A stretch of DNA of 64,000 bases. It comes from Polynucleobacter cosmopolitanus. GTDB taxonomy: Bacteria > Pseudomonadota > Gammaproteobacteria > Burkholderiales > Burkholderiaceae. Below the pieces are notes generated by a model. It ran no database searches, was not told the DNA's origin, and was given only the letters and a program-made list of their open reading frames with translations. The stretch spans positions 186,001-250,000 of the forward strand of contig NZ_NJGG01000001.1 in the NCBI RefSeq assembly GCF_002224225.1. Direction: 5' to 3'. Positions within the stretch are counted from its first letter, which is position 1. Every line of letters starts with the position of its first letter. The position numbers were made by a program, and so were the translations under genes. Positions 8,257-16,339 of this stretch are shown here, piece by piece.

Positions 8257-8789
8257 ATATTTTGCGCCTCTAGGAATACAGACTTACTTAACTTATCAAA
8301 GAAACCTTTGTATGTTTCTATGTCATTAATAGCTTCAATTTTTGATACTTGCTTATTTTGATTCCAAACTACTCTCTGGAAAGTTACTCTCAAAATGTAG
8401 CCATTTCCATTCTCTGCAGGTTTAGTAATTAGCGAAGCTCTTATTAATTGTTCTGAATCAATGGACATTGCACTTGCTCCAAATAGGAGGCCTAACATTA
8501 TTTGACCTGCAATTTGCCCTGAATCTCTTGCATCTCTCTTTTTTGAGCCAACTAAAACACCAATACCAGGAGCAGATTCGTCTAAATTAAATCCTAAGTC
8601 TTGCAATACCGCTGCTGCTGCTGAGAGAAGTTCTTTTTCATTTTTTGTATCAAATTTACGTGCTTGAAGCTGTCTATTTGCCAATGTATCTGGGTTAAAT
8701 TTGAGAGCTTCTGGAGGAATAGTTGTGGCACATCCTGAAATTAAAAGTATTCCCGCTAATGCACCACAAATTAGTTTTTTATTTAGCAT
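8253..8789 (-). CDS. Putative lipoprotein with vLQDLGF / FFxKLxKxVFLxAQ motifs
   Basis: A 178-residue lipoprotein. The ATG at 8789 (MLNKKLICG) was chosen because GAGGT lies just upstream and it gives a proper lipoprotein signal with lipobox ISGC at about Cys20. A longer frame to 8849 would add a charged 20-residue extension. The mature protein has an AAAVLQDLGFNLDES strand-helix block, a small hydrophobic Gly/Ala segment (GQIMLGLLFGASAMS) that could be a membrane or packing helix, and a C-terminal KGFFDKLSKSVFLEAQNI. Family unknown to me. It lies eight bases after the BamE-like lipoprotein gene, in a tight operon. Confidence 0.8.
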   Translation of the reverse strand: MLNKKLICGALAGILLISGCATTIPPEALKFNPDTLANRQLQARKFDTKNEKELLSAAAAVLQDLGFNLDESAPGIGVLVGSKKRDARDSGQIAGQIMLGLLFGASAMSIDSEQLIRASLITKPAENGNGYILRVTFQRVVWNQNKQVSKIEAINDIETYKGFFDKLSKSVFLEAQNI

Positions 8790-8796
8790 GACTACC

Positions 8797-9219
8797 TCAG
8801 AACTTTGATTGGTGATAGGCAAAATCTCTAACTTTTGCTTTTTCATCAAACTTGATAATGATTGTCAAAGTTTTTTGAGTTGTTGATGCGGCAGCTTTAC
8901 CATCAGCAGGTAACCAGAAGAACCGCATCCCGCTTGAAGCAGAAATCATTGCTTCTGTAGAGACTTTGTCATAAACCCAAGTTTCTCTTCTTTTATCGTC
9001 TGTAGTAACCATATTTGGAGATCCAAGGGCAACCACAACATCTGAAGAACTCATTCCAACCTTAATCTCTCTCTGAACTTTACCGACCGAGATGTTGTCA
9101 CCTTGACCCTTTGCCTCTTGCATATCCTTTTGTTGGTCAACCAAAGATGTTGGAAAACACCCCTGGAGTGCCAATAGAAAGGCAACTGCACCAAGATATC
9201 CAATGTATTTAAAGCTCAT
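8797..9219 (-). CDS. BamE/SmpA-like lipoprotein
   Basis: A 140-residue protein with a lipoprotein signal (lipobox LQGC, Cys about residue 21) and a domain resembling the SmpA/OmlA (BamE) fold: IKVGMSSSDVVVALGSPN followed by RRETWVYDK, matching the family pattern of a Gly-Met turn, a helix ending in LG.P and a W.Y strand. True BamE is an essential part of the Bam outer membrane assembly machine. This copy, in an accessory operon with two unfamiliar lipoproteins, is more likely a specialised relative (inference). It is the first gene of the minus-strand set and is divergent from the XRE regulator. Confidence 0.78.
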   Translation of the reverse strand: MSFKYIGYLGAVAFLLALQGCFPTSLVDQQKDMQEAKGQGDNISVGKVQREIKVGMSSSDVVVALGSPNMVTTDDKRRETWVYDKVSTEAMISASSGMRFFWLPADGKAAASTTQKTLTIIIKFDEKAKVRDFAYHQSKF

Positions 9220-9287
9220 AAATTACCTTTCGAAGGTCTAAACAACCCGTGACATTTATCATTTTTATAAATAATAGCATATTTGTA

Positions 9288-9317
9288 GGATATAACCCGT
9301 CGGGATATAGCCTGTCG
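9288..9317. promoter_or_regulatory. Tandem and inverted repeats, probable operator of the XRE regulator
   Basis: Two adjacent 15-base direct repeats, GGATATAACCCGTCG (9288-9302) and GGATATAGCCTGTCG (9303-9317), differ at two positions. Across their junction lies an inverted repeat, TATAACCCG-t-CGGGATATA (9291-9309), matching at eight of nine positions. A further AACCCGT half-site is at 9244-9250, 25 bases from the divergent lipoprotein start. Such spacing is typical of binding sites for small XRE repressors. Binding itself is inferred. Confidence 0.55.
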
Positions 9318-9350
9318 TCTTTCAGCCCTCAAACTGACAAAGTGTTAGTC

Positions 9351-9584
9351 ATGAAAGTCAAACTAGACGACCTTAAAGAAATCCTCAGCTCAAACATCAA
9401 GAAATATAGAAAACTTAAAGGATTAAGTCAGGAAAAGCTTGGACTTATCTCAGGTATTGATAGAAGCTATATGAGCGAAATTGAAAGATGTATTGCTAAC
9501 CCTTCAATTGAAGCAATACTCAGAATTAGTAATGCTCTTGAGGTAACTCCTGAAGATTTACTTAAAGGCATAAAGAAACGTTGA
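9351..9584 (+). CDS. Small XRE-family helix-turn-helix regulator
   Basis: A 77-residue DNA-binding protein consisting almost only of a Cro/C1-type helix-turn-helix: IKKYRKLKGLSQEKLGLISG, then DRSYMSEIERCIANPS and ILRISNALEVTPEDLL. It is most like stand-alone XRE repressors and the controller proteins of restriction-modification systems, but no restriction or methylase gene is present. The ATG at 9351 gives the usual domain length. A longer frame from 9249 would translate through the operator-like repeats and was rejected. Its position opposite the lipoprotein operon suggests that it regulates that operon and itself (inference). Confidence 0.85.
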   Translation: MKVKLDDLKEILSSNIKKYRKLKGLSQEKLGLISGIDRSYMSEIERCIANPSIEAILRISNALEVTPEDLLKGIKKR

Positions 9585-9606
9585 TTCTTCATAGAATCTT
9601 AAAAGT

Positions 9607-9640
9607 AAAAAAGGCGAAGATTCTTCGCCTTTTCTTTTAT
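9607..9640. terminator. Bidirectional intrinsic terminator
   Basis: A 12-base perfect inverted repeat AAAAGGCGAAGA-t-TCTTCGCCTTTT (9609-9633), flanked by A-rich sequence on the left and T-rich sequence on the right. It serves the XRE gene on the plus strand and the pilin gene on the minus strand. Confidence 0.88.
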
Positions 9641-9688
9641 TGTGACACCGTTAGTTTGTCACTTTAAGTTTTTTACAACTTTGATGCC

Positions 9689-10204
9689 TTACTTGCAATC
9701 ACTTGGCTGAAGTTTTGCGGGCAAGGTTGTTGCTGGTGACTTGCATGACCAAATACCTGCCCATGGCTGTTCACCCTTAACACTTAAATCCAAAGCTGTG
9801 ACAGCATCGCTACTGGCATTGTTGACCGGCACAATACTCAAGGTGTTGGTGCCTTCAGGAGCAACACTAGATTGGTATGTGATCAAAATAGCGCCAGATT
9901 TTTCAATCTTGATGTCTTTAATACTGTTCGTTGTTGTGCTCTTGAACGTTGACTCTGTTGCCTCAGCCATGTCTGCAGCACCCTTACTCGAGTAAACCTC
10001 GGTCACGGCCAATTTAGCGCCCGCTGCCAAACTCAAGCCTTCAGTCACACGCGTTTTAGCAATGTAGTCTTGATACTTCGGCACTGCGATGGCGGCCAAA
10101 ATACCAATGATGGCAATCACCACCATCAACTCAATCAAAGTGAAACCATTTTTTTTATTTGTTGAAGCGTCTTGCTTTGATGTCATAAGGTTTTTATTTT
10201 TCAT
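9689..10204 (-). CDS. pilA: Type IV pilin (PilA-like major pilin)
   Basis: A 171-residue type IVa pilin. The prepilin peptidase site is [20 protein letters not shown], with Phe+1 and Glu+5 as required for methylation and assembly; the hydrophobic N-terminal helix continues to [15 protein letters not shown]. The C-terminal WSCKS...SDCK pair would form the D-loop disulfide. The leader is unusually long: 20 residues from the ATG at 10204 (AAGGA upstream), or 14 from the next in-frame ATG. No pilus assembly gene is nearby, so the machinery must be encoded elsewhere. Confidence 0.93.
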   Translation of the reverse strand: MKNKNLMTSKQDASTNKKNGFTLIELMVVIAIIGILAAIAVPKYQDYIAKTRVTEGLSLAAGAKLAVTEVYSSKGAADMAEATESTFKSTTTNSIKDIKIEKSGAILITYQSSVAPEGTNTLSIVPVNNASSDAVTALDLSVKGEQPWAGIWSCKSPATTLPAKLQPSDCK

Positions 10205-10224
10205 TCATTCAATCCTTTGTTAAT

Positions 10225-10253
10225 GGGAGACCATCATCTCAGATGATGCCCAT
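10225..10253. repeat. Inverted repeat in the pilin 5' region
   Basis: ATCATCT-c-AGATGAT (10233-10247), flanked by GGG (10225-10227) and CCC (10249-10251), lies 21-49 bases upstream of the pilin start. It could be a leader hairpin or a regulator site. No sigma54-type promoter was evident. Confidence 0.35.
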
Positions 10254-10314
10254 CAACAAGGACTATATCGTTGTCAGAAAGCTCTGATTTTGAGTTGAGT
10301 CAAAGAACAAGCAA

Positions 10315-11022
10315 TTAAGCTTGTTTTGTCTTCTTCTTTTGCCTCTTCATCACTTCGCCATAAAGCATCACGCCGACAGCGGCAGCAATGCCTGCAATCG
10401 TTGCATAGTTCTCAATGCCCGCACCAAAGTGTTTAATGAGTCCAGGATCAGAGAAAATCATTCCGCCTGCAATCCAACCCAATAAGCCGGCACCCAAAGT
10501 CACGATCCATGGGAAACGATCGATGAGATAAAGGACGATTTGACTTCCGCCCACGATCAATGGAATTGAAACCAACAAACCAAACACAATGTATCCAAAT
10601 TGGTGATGAGCTGCATCGACTTGACCAGCAGCACCCGCAATCGCAATCACGTTATCAACGCTCATGGCAATGTCAGCCACGATAATGGTTTTAACAGCAG
10701 CCCATAATTTATCGGATGCTTCAAGCTCATGGCCCTCATCATCTTCTGATTGCACCATTAACTTGTAACCAATCCACAATAACAAAATACCGCCTGTGAA
10801 CTTCAAGAATGGAATTTGTAACAACGTCACTGCAAATGCCACCAAGGCAATACGCAAAATAATCGCCCCCGCAGTGCCCCACATGATGCCTCTGCGTCGC
10901 TGATTAGGATGCAAATTACGACAAGCCAACGCGATCACAACCGCATTATCACCACCCAATAAAATATCGATCATGATGATTTGAGCAATCACTGCCCAAT
11001 CAATCGTCGCTAGAAATTCCAT
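10315..11022 (-). CDS. TerC-family integral membrane protein
   Basis: A 235-residue TerC/YjbE-type membrane protein with about seven hydrophobic segments. Family landmarks are the acidic intramembrane motifs DILLGGDNAVVIALACRNL (residues 19-37) and VADIAMSVDNVIAIAGAAGQ, whose Asp and Asn residues are thought to bind metal ions. Members are linked to tellurite resistance or to manganese/metal efflux (family knowledge); the substrate here is not shown. The C-terminus is Lys-rich and cytoplasmic. It lies downstream of a terminator closing sucD, so it is probably transcribed separately. Confidence 0.9.
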   Translation of the reverse strand: MEFLATIDWAVIAQIIMIDILLGGDNAVVIALACRNLHPNQRRRGIMWGTAGAIILRIALVAFAVTLLQIPFLKFTGGILLLWIGYKLMVQSEDDEGHELEASDKLWAAVKTIIVADIAMSVDNVIAIAGAAGQVDAAHHQFGYIVFGLLVSIPLIVGGSQIVLYLIDRFPWIVTLGAGLLGWIAGGMIFSDPGLIKHFGAGIENYATIAGIAAAVGVMLYGEVMKRQKKKTKQA

Positions 11023-11044
11023 GTCAACCTCATATTTTTATTAT

Positions 11045-11075
11045 TTAAACAAAAAACGGGAGCTAGGCTCCCGTT
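11045..11075 (-). terminator. Intrinsic terminator after sucD
   Basis: Nine-base stem AACGGGAGC-tag-GCTCCCGTT (11055-11075). On the minus strand it runs into TTTTTTG. It lies 24 bases after the sucD stop and before TerC. Confidence 0.88.
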
Positions 11076-11098
11076 AATTTTGACCCATTAAAGGGATA

Positions 11099-11992
11099 TT
11101 ACAACAATGCCTTAAGCAATTTGCCCATTTCTGATGGATTGCGTGTCACTGTGAAGCCACACTCTTCCATGATGGCCAACTTAGCATCAGCTGTGTCGGC
11201 ACCACCAGAAATCAACGCACCAGCATGGCCCATGCGCTTACCTGCAGGAGCAGTAACACCAGCAATGAAACCTACCACTGGTTTTTTCATATTAGCTTTG
11301 CACCAACGAGCTGCTTCAGCTTCATCAGGACCGCCAATTTCACCAATCATGATCACTGCATCAGTGTCTGGATCGTCATTGAACGCTCTCATCACATCAA
11401 TGTGCTTAAGACCGTTGATTGGGTCACCACCGATACCAACTGCTGAAGATTGGCCAAGACCAATTTCTGTTAACTGAGCAACAGCTTCATAAGTCAAAGT
11501 ACCTGAGCGACTCACAACACCAATACGACCTTTGCGGTGAATGTGGCCTGGCATGATGCCAATCTTGATTTCTTCAGGAGTGATCAAGCCTGGGCAGTTT
11601 GGTCCCAACAACAAAGTCTTTTTGCCGCCTTTAGCTTCCTTAGCAGCCATTCTGTTGCGAACTTCTAACATGTCACGAACTGGAATACCTTCTGTGATAC
11701 AGATCGCCAAATCTAGGTCTGCTTCAACAGCTTCCCAGATAGCAGCCGCAGCACCCGCTGGTGGCACATAAATCACTGAAACAGTTGCACCTGTTTCTGC
11801 AGCAGCTTCTTTCACTGATCCATAAATAGGAATGTTGAAAATTTTCTCGCCAGCTTTTTTAGGGTTCACGCCAGCAACAAAACATTCTTTGCCGTTTGCG
11901 TACTCTTGACACTTTTCAGTGTGGAACTGACCTGTTTTACCAGTGATACCTTGAGTAATGACTCGTGTGTTTTTATTAATAAGAATAGACAT
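11099..11992 (-). CDS. sucD: Succinyl-CoA synthetase alpha subunit
   Basis: The alpha subunit of succinate-CoA ligase (297 residues), which carries the CoA site and the phosphorylated histidine in the TCA cycle reaction succinyl-CoA + ADP + Pi to succinate + CoA + ATP. N-terminal CoA-binding Rossmann motif TQGITGKTGQFHTEKC, nucleotide segment LLGPNCPGLI, SRSGTLTYEA, and the active-site histidine in GKRMGHAGALISGG. It is 25 bases downstream of sucC and followed by a terminator. Confidence 0.98.
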   Translation of the reverse strand: MSILINKNTRVITQGITGKTGQFHTEKCQEYANGKECFVAGVNPKKAGEKIFNIPIYGSVKEAAAETGATVSVIYVPPAGAAAAIWEAVEADLDLAICITEGIPVRDMLEVRNRMAAKEAKGGKKTLLLGPNCPGLITPEEIKIGIMPGHIHRKGRIGVVSRSGTLTYEAVAQLTEIGLGQSSAVGIGGDPINGLKHIDVMRAFNDDPDTDAVIMIGEIGGPDEAEAARWCKANMKKPVVGFIAGVTAPAGKRMGHAGALISGGADTADAKLAIMEECGFTVTRNPSEMGKLLKALL

Positions 11993-12017
11993 TTAAATTC
12001 CTTTCGTGGCCGGTGGC

Positions 12018-13178
12018 TTATTTAACCGCTGCAACAGCTTTAGTTGCTGCCTCAGCCATCGTGTCTGCACTGATGATTGGTAGACCTGACTCAGCTAACA
12101 TCTTCTTGCCAAGGTCCTCGTTCGTGCCCTTCATACGAACCACCAAAGGTACGTTCAAGTTCACCGCTTTACAAGCTTTGATGACGCCATCGGCAATCAC
12201 ATCACACTTCATGATGCCGCCGAAAATATTCACCAAAATAGCTTTCACATCTTTGTTCTTCAACATGATCTTGAATGCTTCTGTTACTTTTTCAGCAGTT
12301 GCGCCACCACCAACGTCCAAGAAGTTTGCTGGCTCACCACCAAACAACTTAATTGTGTCCATGGTTGCCATCGCCAAACCTGCACCGTTCACCAAGCAAC
12401 CAATGTTGCCGTCCAATGAAATGTAGGCTAAATCAAATTTAGACGCTTCTACTTCAGCAGGATCTTCTTCATCCAAGTCGCGATAAGCAACGATTTCTGG
12501 ATGACGGTACAAAGCGTTTGAATCAAAGTTGAACTTAGCGTCCAAAGCTTTGATCTTGCCGTTGCCTTCAAGAATCAATGGATTGATTTCAACCAATGAT
12601 GCATCTGTGTCCATATACACTTTGTACAAGTTTTGCAAAGCTTCCTTTGCCATGGCTTGTGATGCCTCAGGCACGCCAATACCTTGCGCCAATTTAGTTG
12701 CATCAGCATCTGTTAAACCAATCAATGGGTTCACAAACGCTTTGATGATTTTCTCTGGAGTTTTTTCTGCCACTTCTTCGATATCCATGCCGCCTTCGCT
12801 AGACGCCATCACCACCACTGATTGTGTGCCACGATCAGTCAAGATACCTACGTAATATTCTTTTTTGATGTCCGCACCGTCTTCAACCAACAAACGGCGA
12901 ACTTTTTGACCTTCTGGGCCTGTTTGATGAGTTTTTAACTGCATACCCAAAATTTGAGTTGCATAAGTCTTCACTTCATCAAGGCTCTTGGCAACCTTAA
13001 CGCCACCACCCTTACCGCGTCCACCTGCGTGAATTTGGGCTTTCACAACCCAAACTGGGCCACCCAGTTTTTTAGCTGCTTCAACTGCCTCATCAACGCT
13101 TAAAGCAGAAATGCCATTTGGCACTGGAACATTGAACTGACGCAAGATTTCCTTGCCTTGGTACTCGTGGATCTTCAT
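12018..13178 (-). CDS. sucC: Succinyl-CoA synthetase beta subunit
   Basis: The ATP-grasp beta subunit (386 residues) that binds the nucleotide and contacts SucD. It begins [20 protein letters not shown], with the ATP-grasp glycine loop [15 protein letters not shown] at about residues 51-65, the metal/nucleotide segment [29 protein letters not shown] and [17 protein letters not shown] good AGGGAGCC binding site precedes the ATG. The 107-base gap upstream presumably holds the sucCD promoter; it contains a TTACTTA/TAAGTAA inverted repeat at 13222-13259. Confidence 0.98.
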   Translation of the reverse strand: MKIHEYQGKEILRQFNVPVPNGISALSVDEAVEAAKKLGGPVWVVKAQIHAGGRGKGGGVKVAKSLDEVKTYATQILGMQLKTHQTGPEGQKVRRLLVEDGADIKKEYYVGILTDRGTQSVVVMASSEGGMDIEEVAEKTPEKIIKAFVNPLIGLTDADATKLAQGIGVPEASQAMAKEALQNLYKVYMDTDASLVEINPLILEGNGKIKALDAKFNFDSNALYRHPEIVAYRDLDEEDPAEVEASKFDLAYISLDGNIGCLVNGAGLAMATMDTIKLFGGEPANFLDVGGGATAEKVTEAFKIMLKNKDVKAILVNIFGGIMKCDVIADGVIKACKAVNLNVPLVVRMKGTNEDLGKKMLAESGLPIISADTMAEAATKAVAAVK

Positions 13179-13285
13179 TAAGGCTCCCTATTGAATAGTC
13201 CGAAATATTAGTATTTTTAGCTTACTTAACTCTGTCGATTTACTACTTTTGCTAAGTAATCTCACTATTATCGCTTTTTCGGGGA

Positions 13286-13864
13286 CTAAGGCTCTTTTTT
13301 TGACATTTCAACAGGTGTTAATGGGGCTCCAAACCATGCCCGGTGATACATTTTGACTGTTTCACCATCGGTTCTTAAGGCATGACATCGGTTGAGCTGA
13401 AATGGCATGCTCCCAGACTCATGGTCTACGATTTTGAAAACTTCTCCACCAAATGCCTGAATAGCCACGGTGGGTAATACAGAACAAAGCTCTGTCAGGT
13501 GAGAGCACCCAGAGATACCACTCAAGCGCTCTTTCACAGCACCACGAAAACCCTTCGCCAAATTGAGTCCAATGAGTTTTTTATAGTCAGGTTCAATGGC
13601 TTTGCAGTGATCATCGTATGGAGCTGCATGCATATTGGCATGAGCATCAACAACATTGAATTTTGTATCAATGGTGACGGTTAAAACCATTTGATGAATG
13701 GCCTCACCCTTGGGTTTAACCCCTGAAGCCAATTGAAAGTCTTTATCTTTGACATCCAACAGGGTGGCTTCAATATCCCATAGACCATCATCTCGACGAA
13801 AGGCTTGGGTCTTGATGTCTCGGGTGTGTATCAGGGTGCGACTGGATGTGGAAGGTGAGCTCAT
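13286..13864 (-). CDS. DUF2889 domain protein
   Basis: A 192-residue protein matching DUF2889 as I know it: an N-terminal beta strand block (TRDIKTQAFRRDDGLWDIEA), a middle HANMHAAPYDDHCKAIEPDY and a GCSHLTELCSVLPTVAIQA segment. Those His, Asp and Cys residues could form a metal or active site, but no activity is known. It sits 24 bases after recX and ahead of sucC on the same strand, a neighbourhood I recall from Burkholderiales. Confidence 0.85.
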   Translation of the reverse strand: MSSPSTSSRTLIHTRDIKTQAFRRDDGLWDIEATLLDVKDKDFQLASGVKPKGEAIHQMVLTVTIDTKFNVVDAHANMHAAPYDDHCKAIEPDYKKLIGLNLAKGFRGAVKERLSGISGCSHLTELCSVLPTVAIQAFGGEVFKIVDHESGSMPFQLNRCHALRTDGETVKMYHRAWFGAPLTPVEMSKKEP

Positions 13865-13888
13865 TCACAAAGTCTACACCAGCTCAAA

Positions 13889-14362
13889 TTATTGAGATTC
13901 TTCCTCAATCGGCGAAAATCGCCCATCAATGATCTTTGTCACCACGCTCAAGGGAAAACCTTTGGAGACCAAGTAACGCATTTGCTTGGATTTTTCTTTA
14001 GGATCTTTGGTGACCATGGAATCAAATTTTCTTTGCCACAGCTCCCAAGCTCTCATCGCATCAGACACTTTTAGTCGCTCTTTGATTTCCATTAAAGAGT
14101 CACCTTCAATGCCTTGTTGCTTTAACTCATCGACGATTTTCAAGCTGCCATATCGCCCAGATTTGCGACGCACCAAGCTCTCTGCAAAACGCTCGTCTGA
14201 TAACCAAGACTGCGCCTCAAGCTTTGTCATGAGCTCATCCAACTCAGTATCAGATTCCGCATAAGGCAAGAGCTTCTTGCGAAGCTCTTGGCGACTATGC
14301 TCTCTTCTTGATAAATACCGAAGAGCTCGCCCCATCAAACTTGGGGCTTGCTGTTTAGGCAT
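13889..14362 (-). CDS. recX: RecA regulatory protein RecX
   Basis: RecX binds RecA filaments and limits their growth. The 157-residue all-helical protein shows the typical pattern [40 protein letters not shown] and LKQQGI. Its ATG lies inside the end of recA (eight-base overlap), so the inhibitor is translated from the recA message, as in many bacteria. Confidence 0.95.
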   Translation of the reverse strand: MPKQQAPSLMGRALRYLSRREHSRQELRKKLLPYAESDTELDELMTKLEAQSWLSDERFAESLVRRKSGRYGSLKIVDELKQQGIEGDSLMEIKERLKVSDAMRAWELWQRKFDSMVTKDPKEKSKQMRYLVSKGFPLSVVTKIIDGRFSPIEEESQ

Positions 14363-15437
14363 CCGCTTCTTCTTTAGGGCTGATCACACTGCCGGTGTTA
14401 ACGCCTAATTTTTCACGAACCCTTGCTTCAATTTCTTTGGCAATCTCAGGATTCTCTTTCAAGAACTCGCGTGCATTATCTTTACCTTGTCCTACACGCT
14501 CACCGTTATAGCTGTACCAAGCGCCTGACTTTTCAACGATGTCGCACTCAACACCTAGATCAATGATTTCACCGTGTCTAGAAATACCTTCTCCGTACAT
14601 GATGTCAAAAATAGCTTCACGGAATGGCGGAGACACTTTGTTTTTCACAACCTTCACACGTGTTTCATTACCAACAATGTCATCGCCCTTTTTAATGCTA
14701 CCAATACGACGAATATCTAAACGCATAGAGGCATAAAACTTCAACGCATTACCACCTGTGGTGGTTTCAGGTGAACCAAACATCACACCAATCTTCATAC
14801 GAATTTGGTTGATGAAGATCACCATTGAATTTGTGCGCTTGATTGTTCCTGTTAATTTACGCAAAGCTTGGCTCATCAAACGAGCTTGCAAACCAGGCAA
14901 AGAATCACCCATGTCGCCTTCAATTTCTGCGCGCGGCACCAAGGCGGCCACCGAGTCAATCACGATTAAATCAATCGAGCCTGAACGAACCAAGGCATCA
15001 GCGATTTCCAATGCTTGCTCACCAGTATCCGGCTGAGAGATTAATAAGTTATTAACATCCACGCCTAATTTAGCGGCGTACTGCACATCCAAAGCATGCT
15101 CAGCATCAATGAACGCACATGTACCGCCCAACTTTTGCATTTCTGCCACTGCGTGCAAAGTTAAAGTTGTTTTACCTGAAGATTCGGGGCCGTAAATCTC
15201 AATCACACGCCCCCTGGCCAAACCACCCACGCCCAAGGCAATATCTAAGCCTAAAGAGCCTGTTGATACAACTTGGATATCTTGGCCAATATCACTGTCA
15301 CCAAGGCGCATGATGGAGCCCTTACCAAACTGTTTTTCAATCTGAGCAAGTGCTGCATTGAGGGCCTTTTGCTTATCAGAGCTCATTCCCTCAATATCAG
15401 CCGGGCCTGATCCAGATTTCTTTTTTTGGTCTTCCAT
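14355..15437 (-). CDS. recA: Recombinase RecA
   Basis: The strand-exchange recombinase and SOS co-protease (360 residues). Conserved parts are [19 protein letters not shown], Walker [10 protein letters not shown], the MAW-type [12 protein letters not shown] Walker B, the L2 region and [14 protein letters not shown]. The C-terminus is acidic as usual. AAGGACG precedes the ATG. A LexA box lies 59-78 bases upstream, so SOS induction is expected. recX follows by overlap. Confidence 0.99.
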   Translation of the reverse strand: MEDQKKKSGSGPADIEGMSSDKQKALNAALAQIEKQFGKGSIMRLGDSDIGQDIQVVSTGSLGLDIALGVGGLARGRVIEIYGPESSGKTTLTLHAVAEMQKLGGTCAFIDAEHALDVQYAAKLGVDVNNLLISQPDTGEQALEIADALVRSGSIDLIVIDSVAALVPRAEIEGDMGDSLPGLQARLMSQALRKLTGTIKRTNSMVIFINQIRMKIGVMFGSPETTTGGNALKFYASMRLDIRRIGSIKKGDDIVGNETRVKVVKNKVSPPFREAIFDIMYGEGISRHGEIIDLGVECDIVEKSGAWYSYNGERVGQGKDNAREFLKENPEIAKEIEARVREKLGVNTGSVISPKEEADA

Positions 15438-15486
15438 GGTCGTCCTTATTTAAAATTAGGTGTATTTTGTCTACAAATGGTCAATT

Positions 15487-15515
15487 TACAGTAATTACTG
15501 TATATAAAAACAGTA
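15487..15515 (-). promoter_or_regulatory. LexA (SOS) box and overlapping palindrome upstream of recA
   Basis: TACTGTATATAAAAACAGTA (15496-15515) fits the gamma/betaproteobacterial SOS box CTG-N10-CAG exactly. Overlapping it is a perfect 16-base palindrome TACAGTAATTACTGTA (15487-15502). The box is 59 bases from the recA ATG and about 115 bases from the divergent response regulator gene. Confidence 0.82.
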
Positions 15516-15629
15516 CTCTATGCAAGGATTTTTTTAATATCTGGCTAGAATATGCACTAGAAACTAGTTTATTGCTGCCTAATGTCAGACAATACCTAAA
15601 AACGAGCAAGATTTTGCTGATTGGGCTGT

Positions 15630-16331
15630 ATGAGAATACTGATTGCAGAAGACGATAGCGTATTAGCCGATGGGTTAACCAGGTCCTTGAGACAGTCGGG
15701 TTATGCCGTAGACCATGTCAAAGATGGCCAATCTGCGGATCTCGCCCTGTCCGCCCAAGCATTTGACTTATTGATCCTAGATTTGGGTCTGCCCAAAATG
15801 ACGGGTCCTGAGGTACTCAAGCGCCTTCGCTCCAGAAACTCCATGCTCCCCGTTCTGATATTGACCGCTGCTGACTCTACCGAAGAACGTGTCAAAGGTT
15901 TGGACGCGGGTGCCGATGATTACATGGCCAAGCCATTCGCTTTGTCGGAACTAGAAGCCCGTGTTCGAGCTTTAACGCGTCGTGGTACCGGTGGCGGACC
16001 AACTGTTGTGAAACACGGCCCACTGCAATTCGATCAAGTTGGTCGTGTGGCTTACATCGATGAAAAAATGCTTGAATTATCTGCACGTGAGCTAGGCCTT
16101 TTAGAAGTTCTATTAAAAAGAGTGGGCCGTCTCGTCTCCAAAGATCAATTGGTGGATCATTTGTGCGAGTGGGGCGAAGAAGTCAGTAATAACGCGATTG
16201 AAGTCTACGTGCACCGCCTTCGGAAAAAAATTGAAGTGGGTGGGATTCGAATTGCAACAATCCGCGGCCTTGGTTATTGCCTAGAAAAATTTCAAGCACC
16301 TCCAGAAGCTCCAAAAGTATCTGAAGCTTAA
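15630..16331 (+). CDS. OmpR-family response regulator (TctD/QseB-like)
   Basis: A 233-residue response regulator. The N-terminal receiver has the acidic pair in AEDDS (Asp8, Asp9), the phospho-acceptor Asp51 in LLILDLGLPK, Thr79 and Lys101 (MAKPF). The C-terminal winged helix ends in SNNAIEVYVHRLRKKIE and IRGLGYCLE. The ATG at 15630 was chosen; a TTG three codons upstream is possible. The sensor kinase starts eight bases downstream. It is most like the TctD regulators that control uptake of organic acids (family inference). It is divergent from recA. Confidence 0.92.
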   Translation: MRILIAEDDSVLADGLTRSLRQSGYAVDHVKDGQSADLALSAQAFDLLILDLGLPKMTGPEVLKRLRSRNSMLPVLILTAADSTEERVKGLDAGADDYMAKPFALSELEARVRALTRRGTGGGPTVVKHGPLQFDQVGRVAYIDEKMLELSARELGLLEVLLKRVGRLVSKDQLVDHLCEWGEEVSNNAIEVYVHRLRKKIEVGGIRIATIRGLGYCLEKFQAPPEAPKVSEA

Positions 16332-16339
16332 TATTTGAA

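Noticed and set aside
9249-9350. Longer N-terminus for the XRE protein
   Set aside because: It would translate through the tandem repeats and add a segment with no helix-turn-helix similarity; the ATG at 9351 gives the normal domain length.
9351-9584. XRE protein as controller of a restriction-modification system
   Set aside because: The sequence resembles C proteins, but no methylase or endonuclease gene lies in the window.
6939-9660. Region as a mobile island
   Set aside because: It looks A/T-rich and carries accessory genes, but there is no integrase, transposase, tRNA target or flanking direct repeat.
13222-13259. TTACTTA/TAAGTAA repeat upstream of sucC as an operator
   Set aside because: A 24-base spacer and A/T-only arms could arise by chance; noted under sucC but not called.
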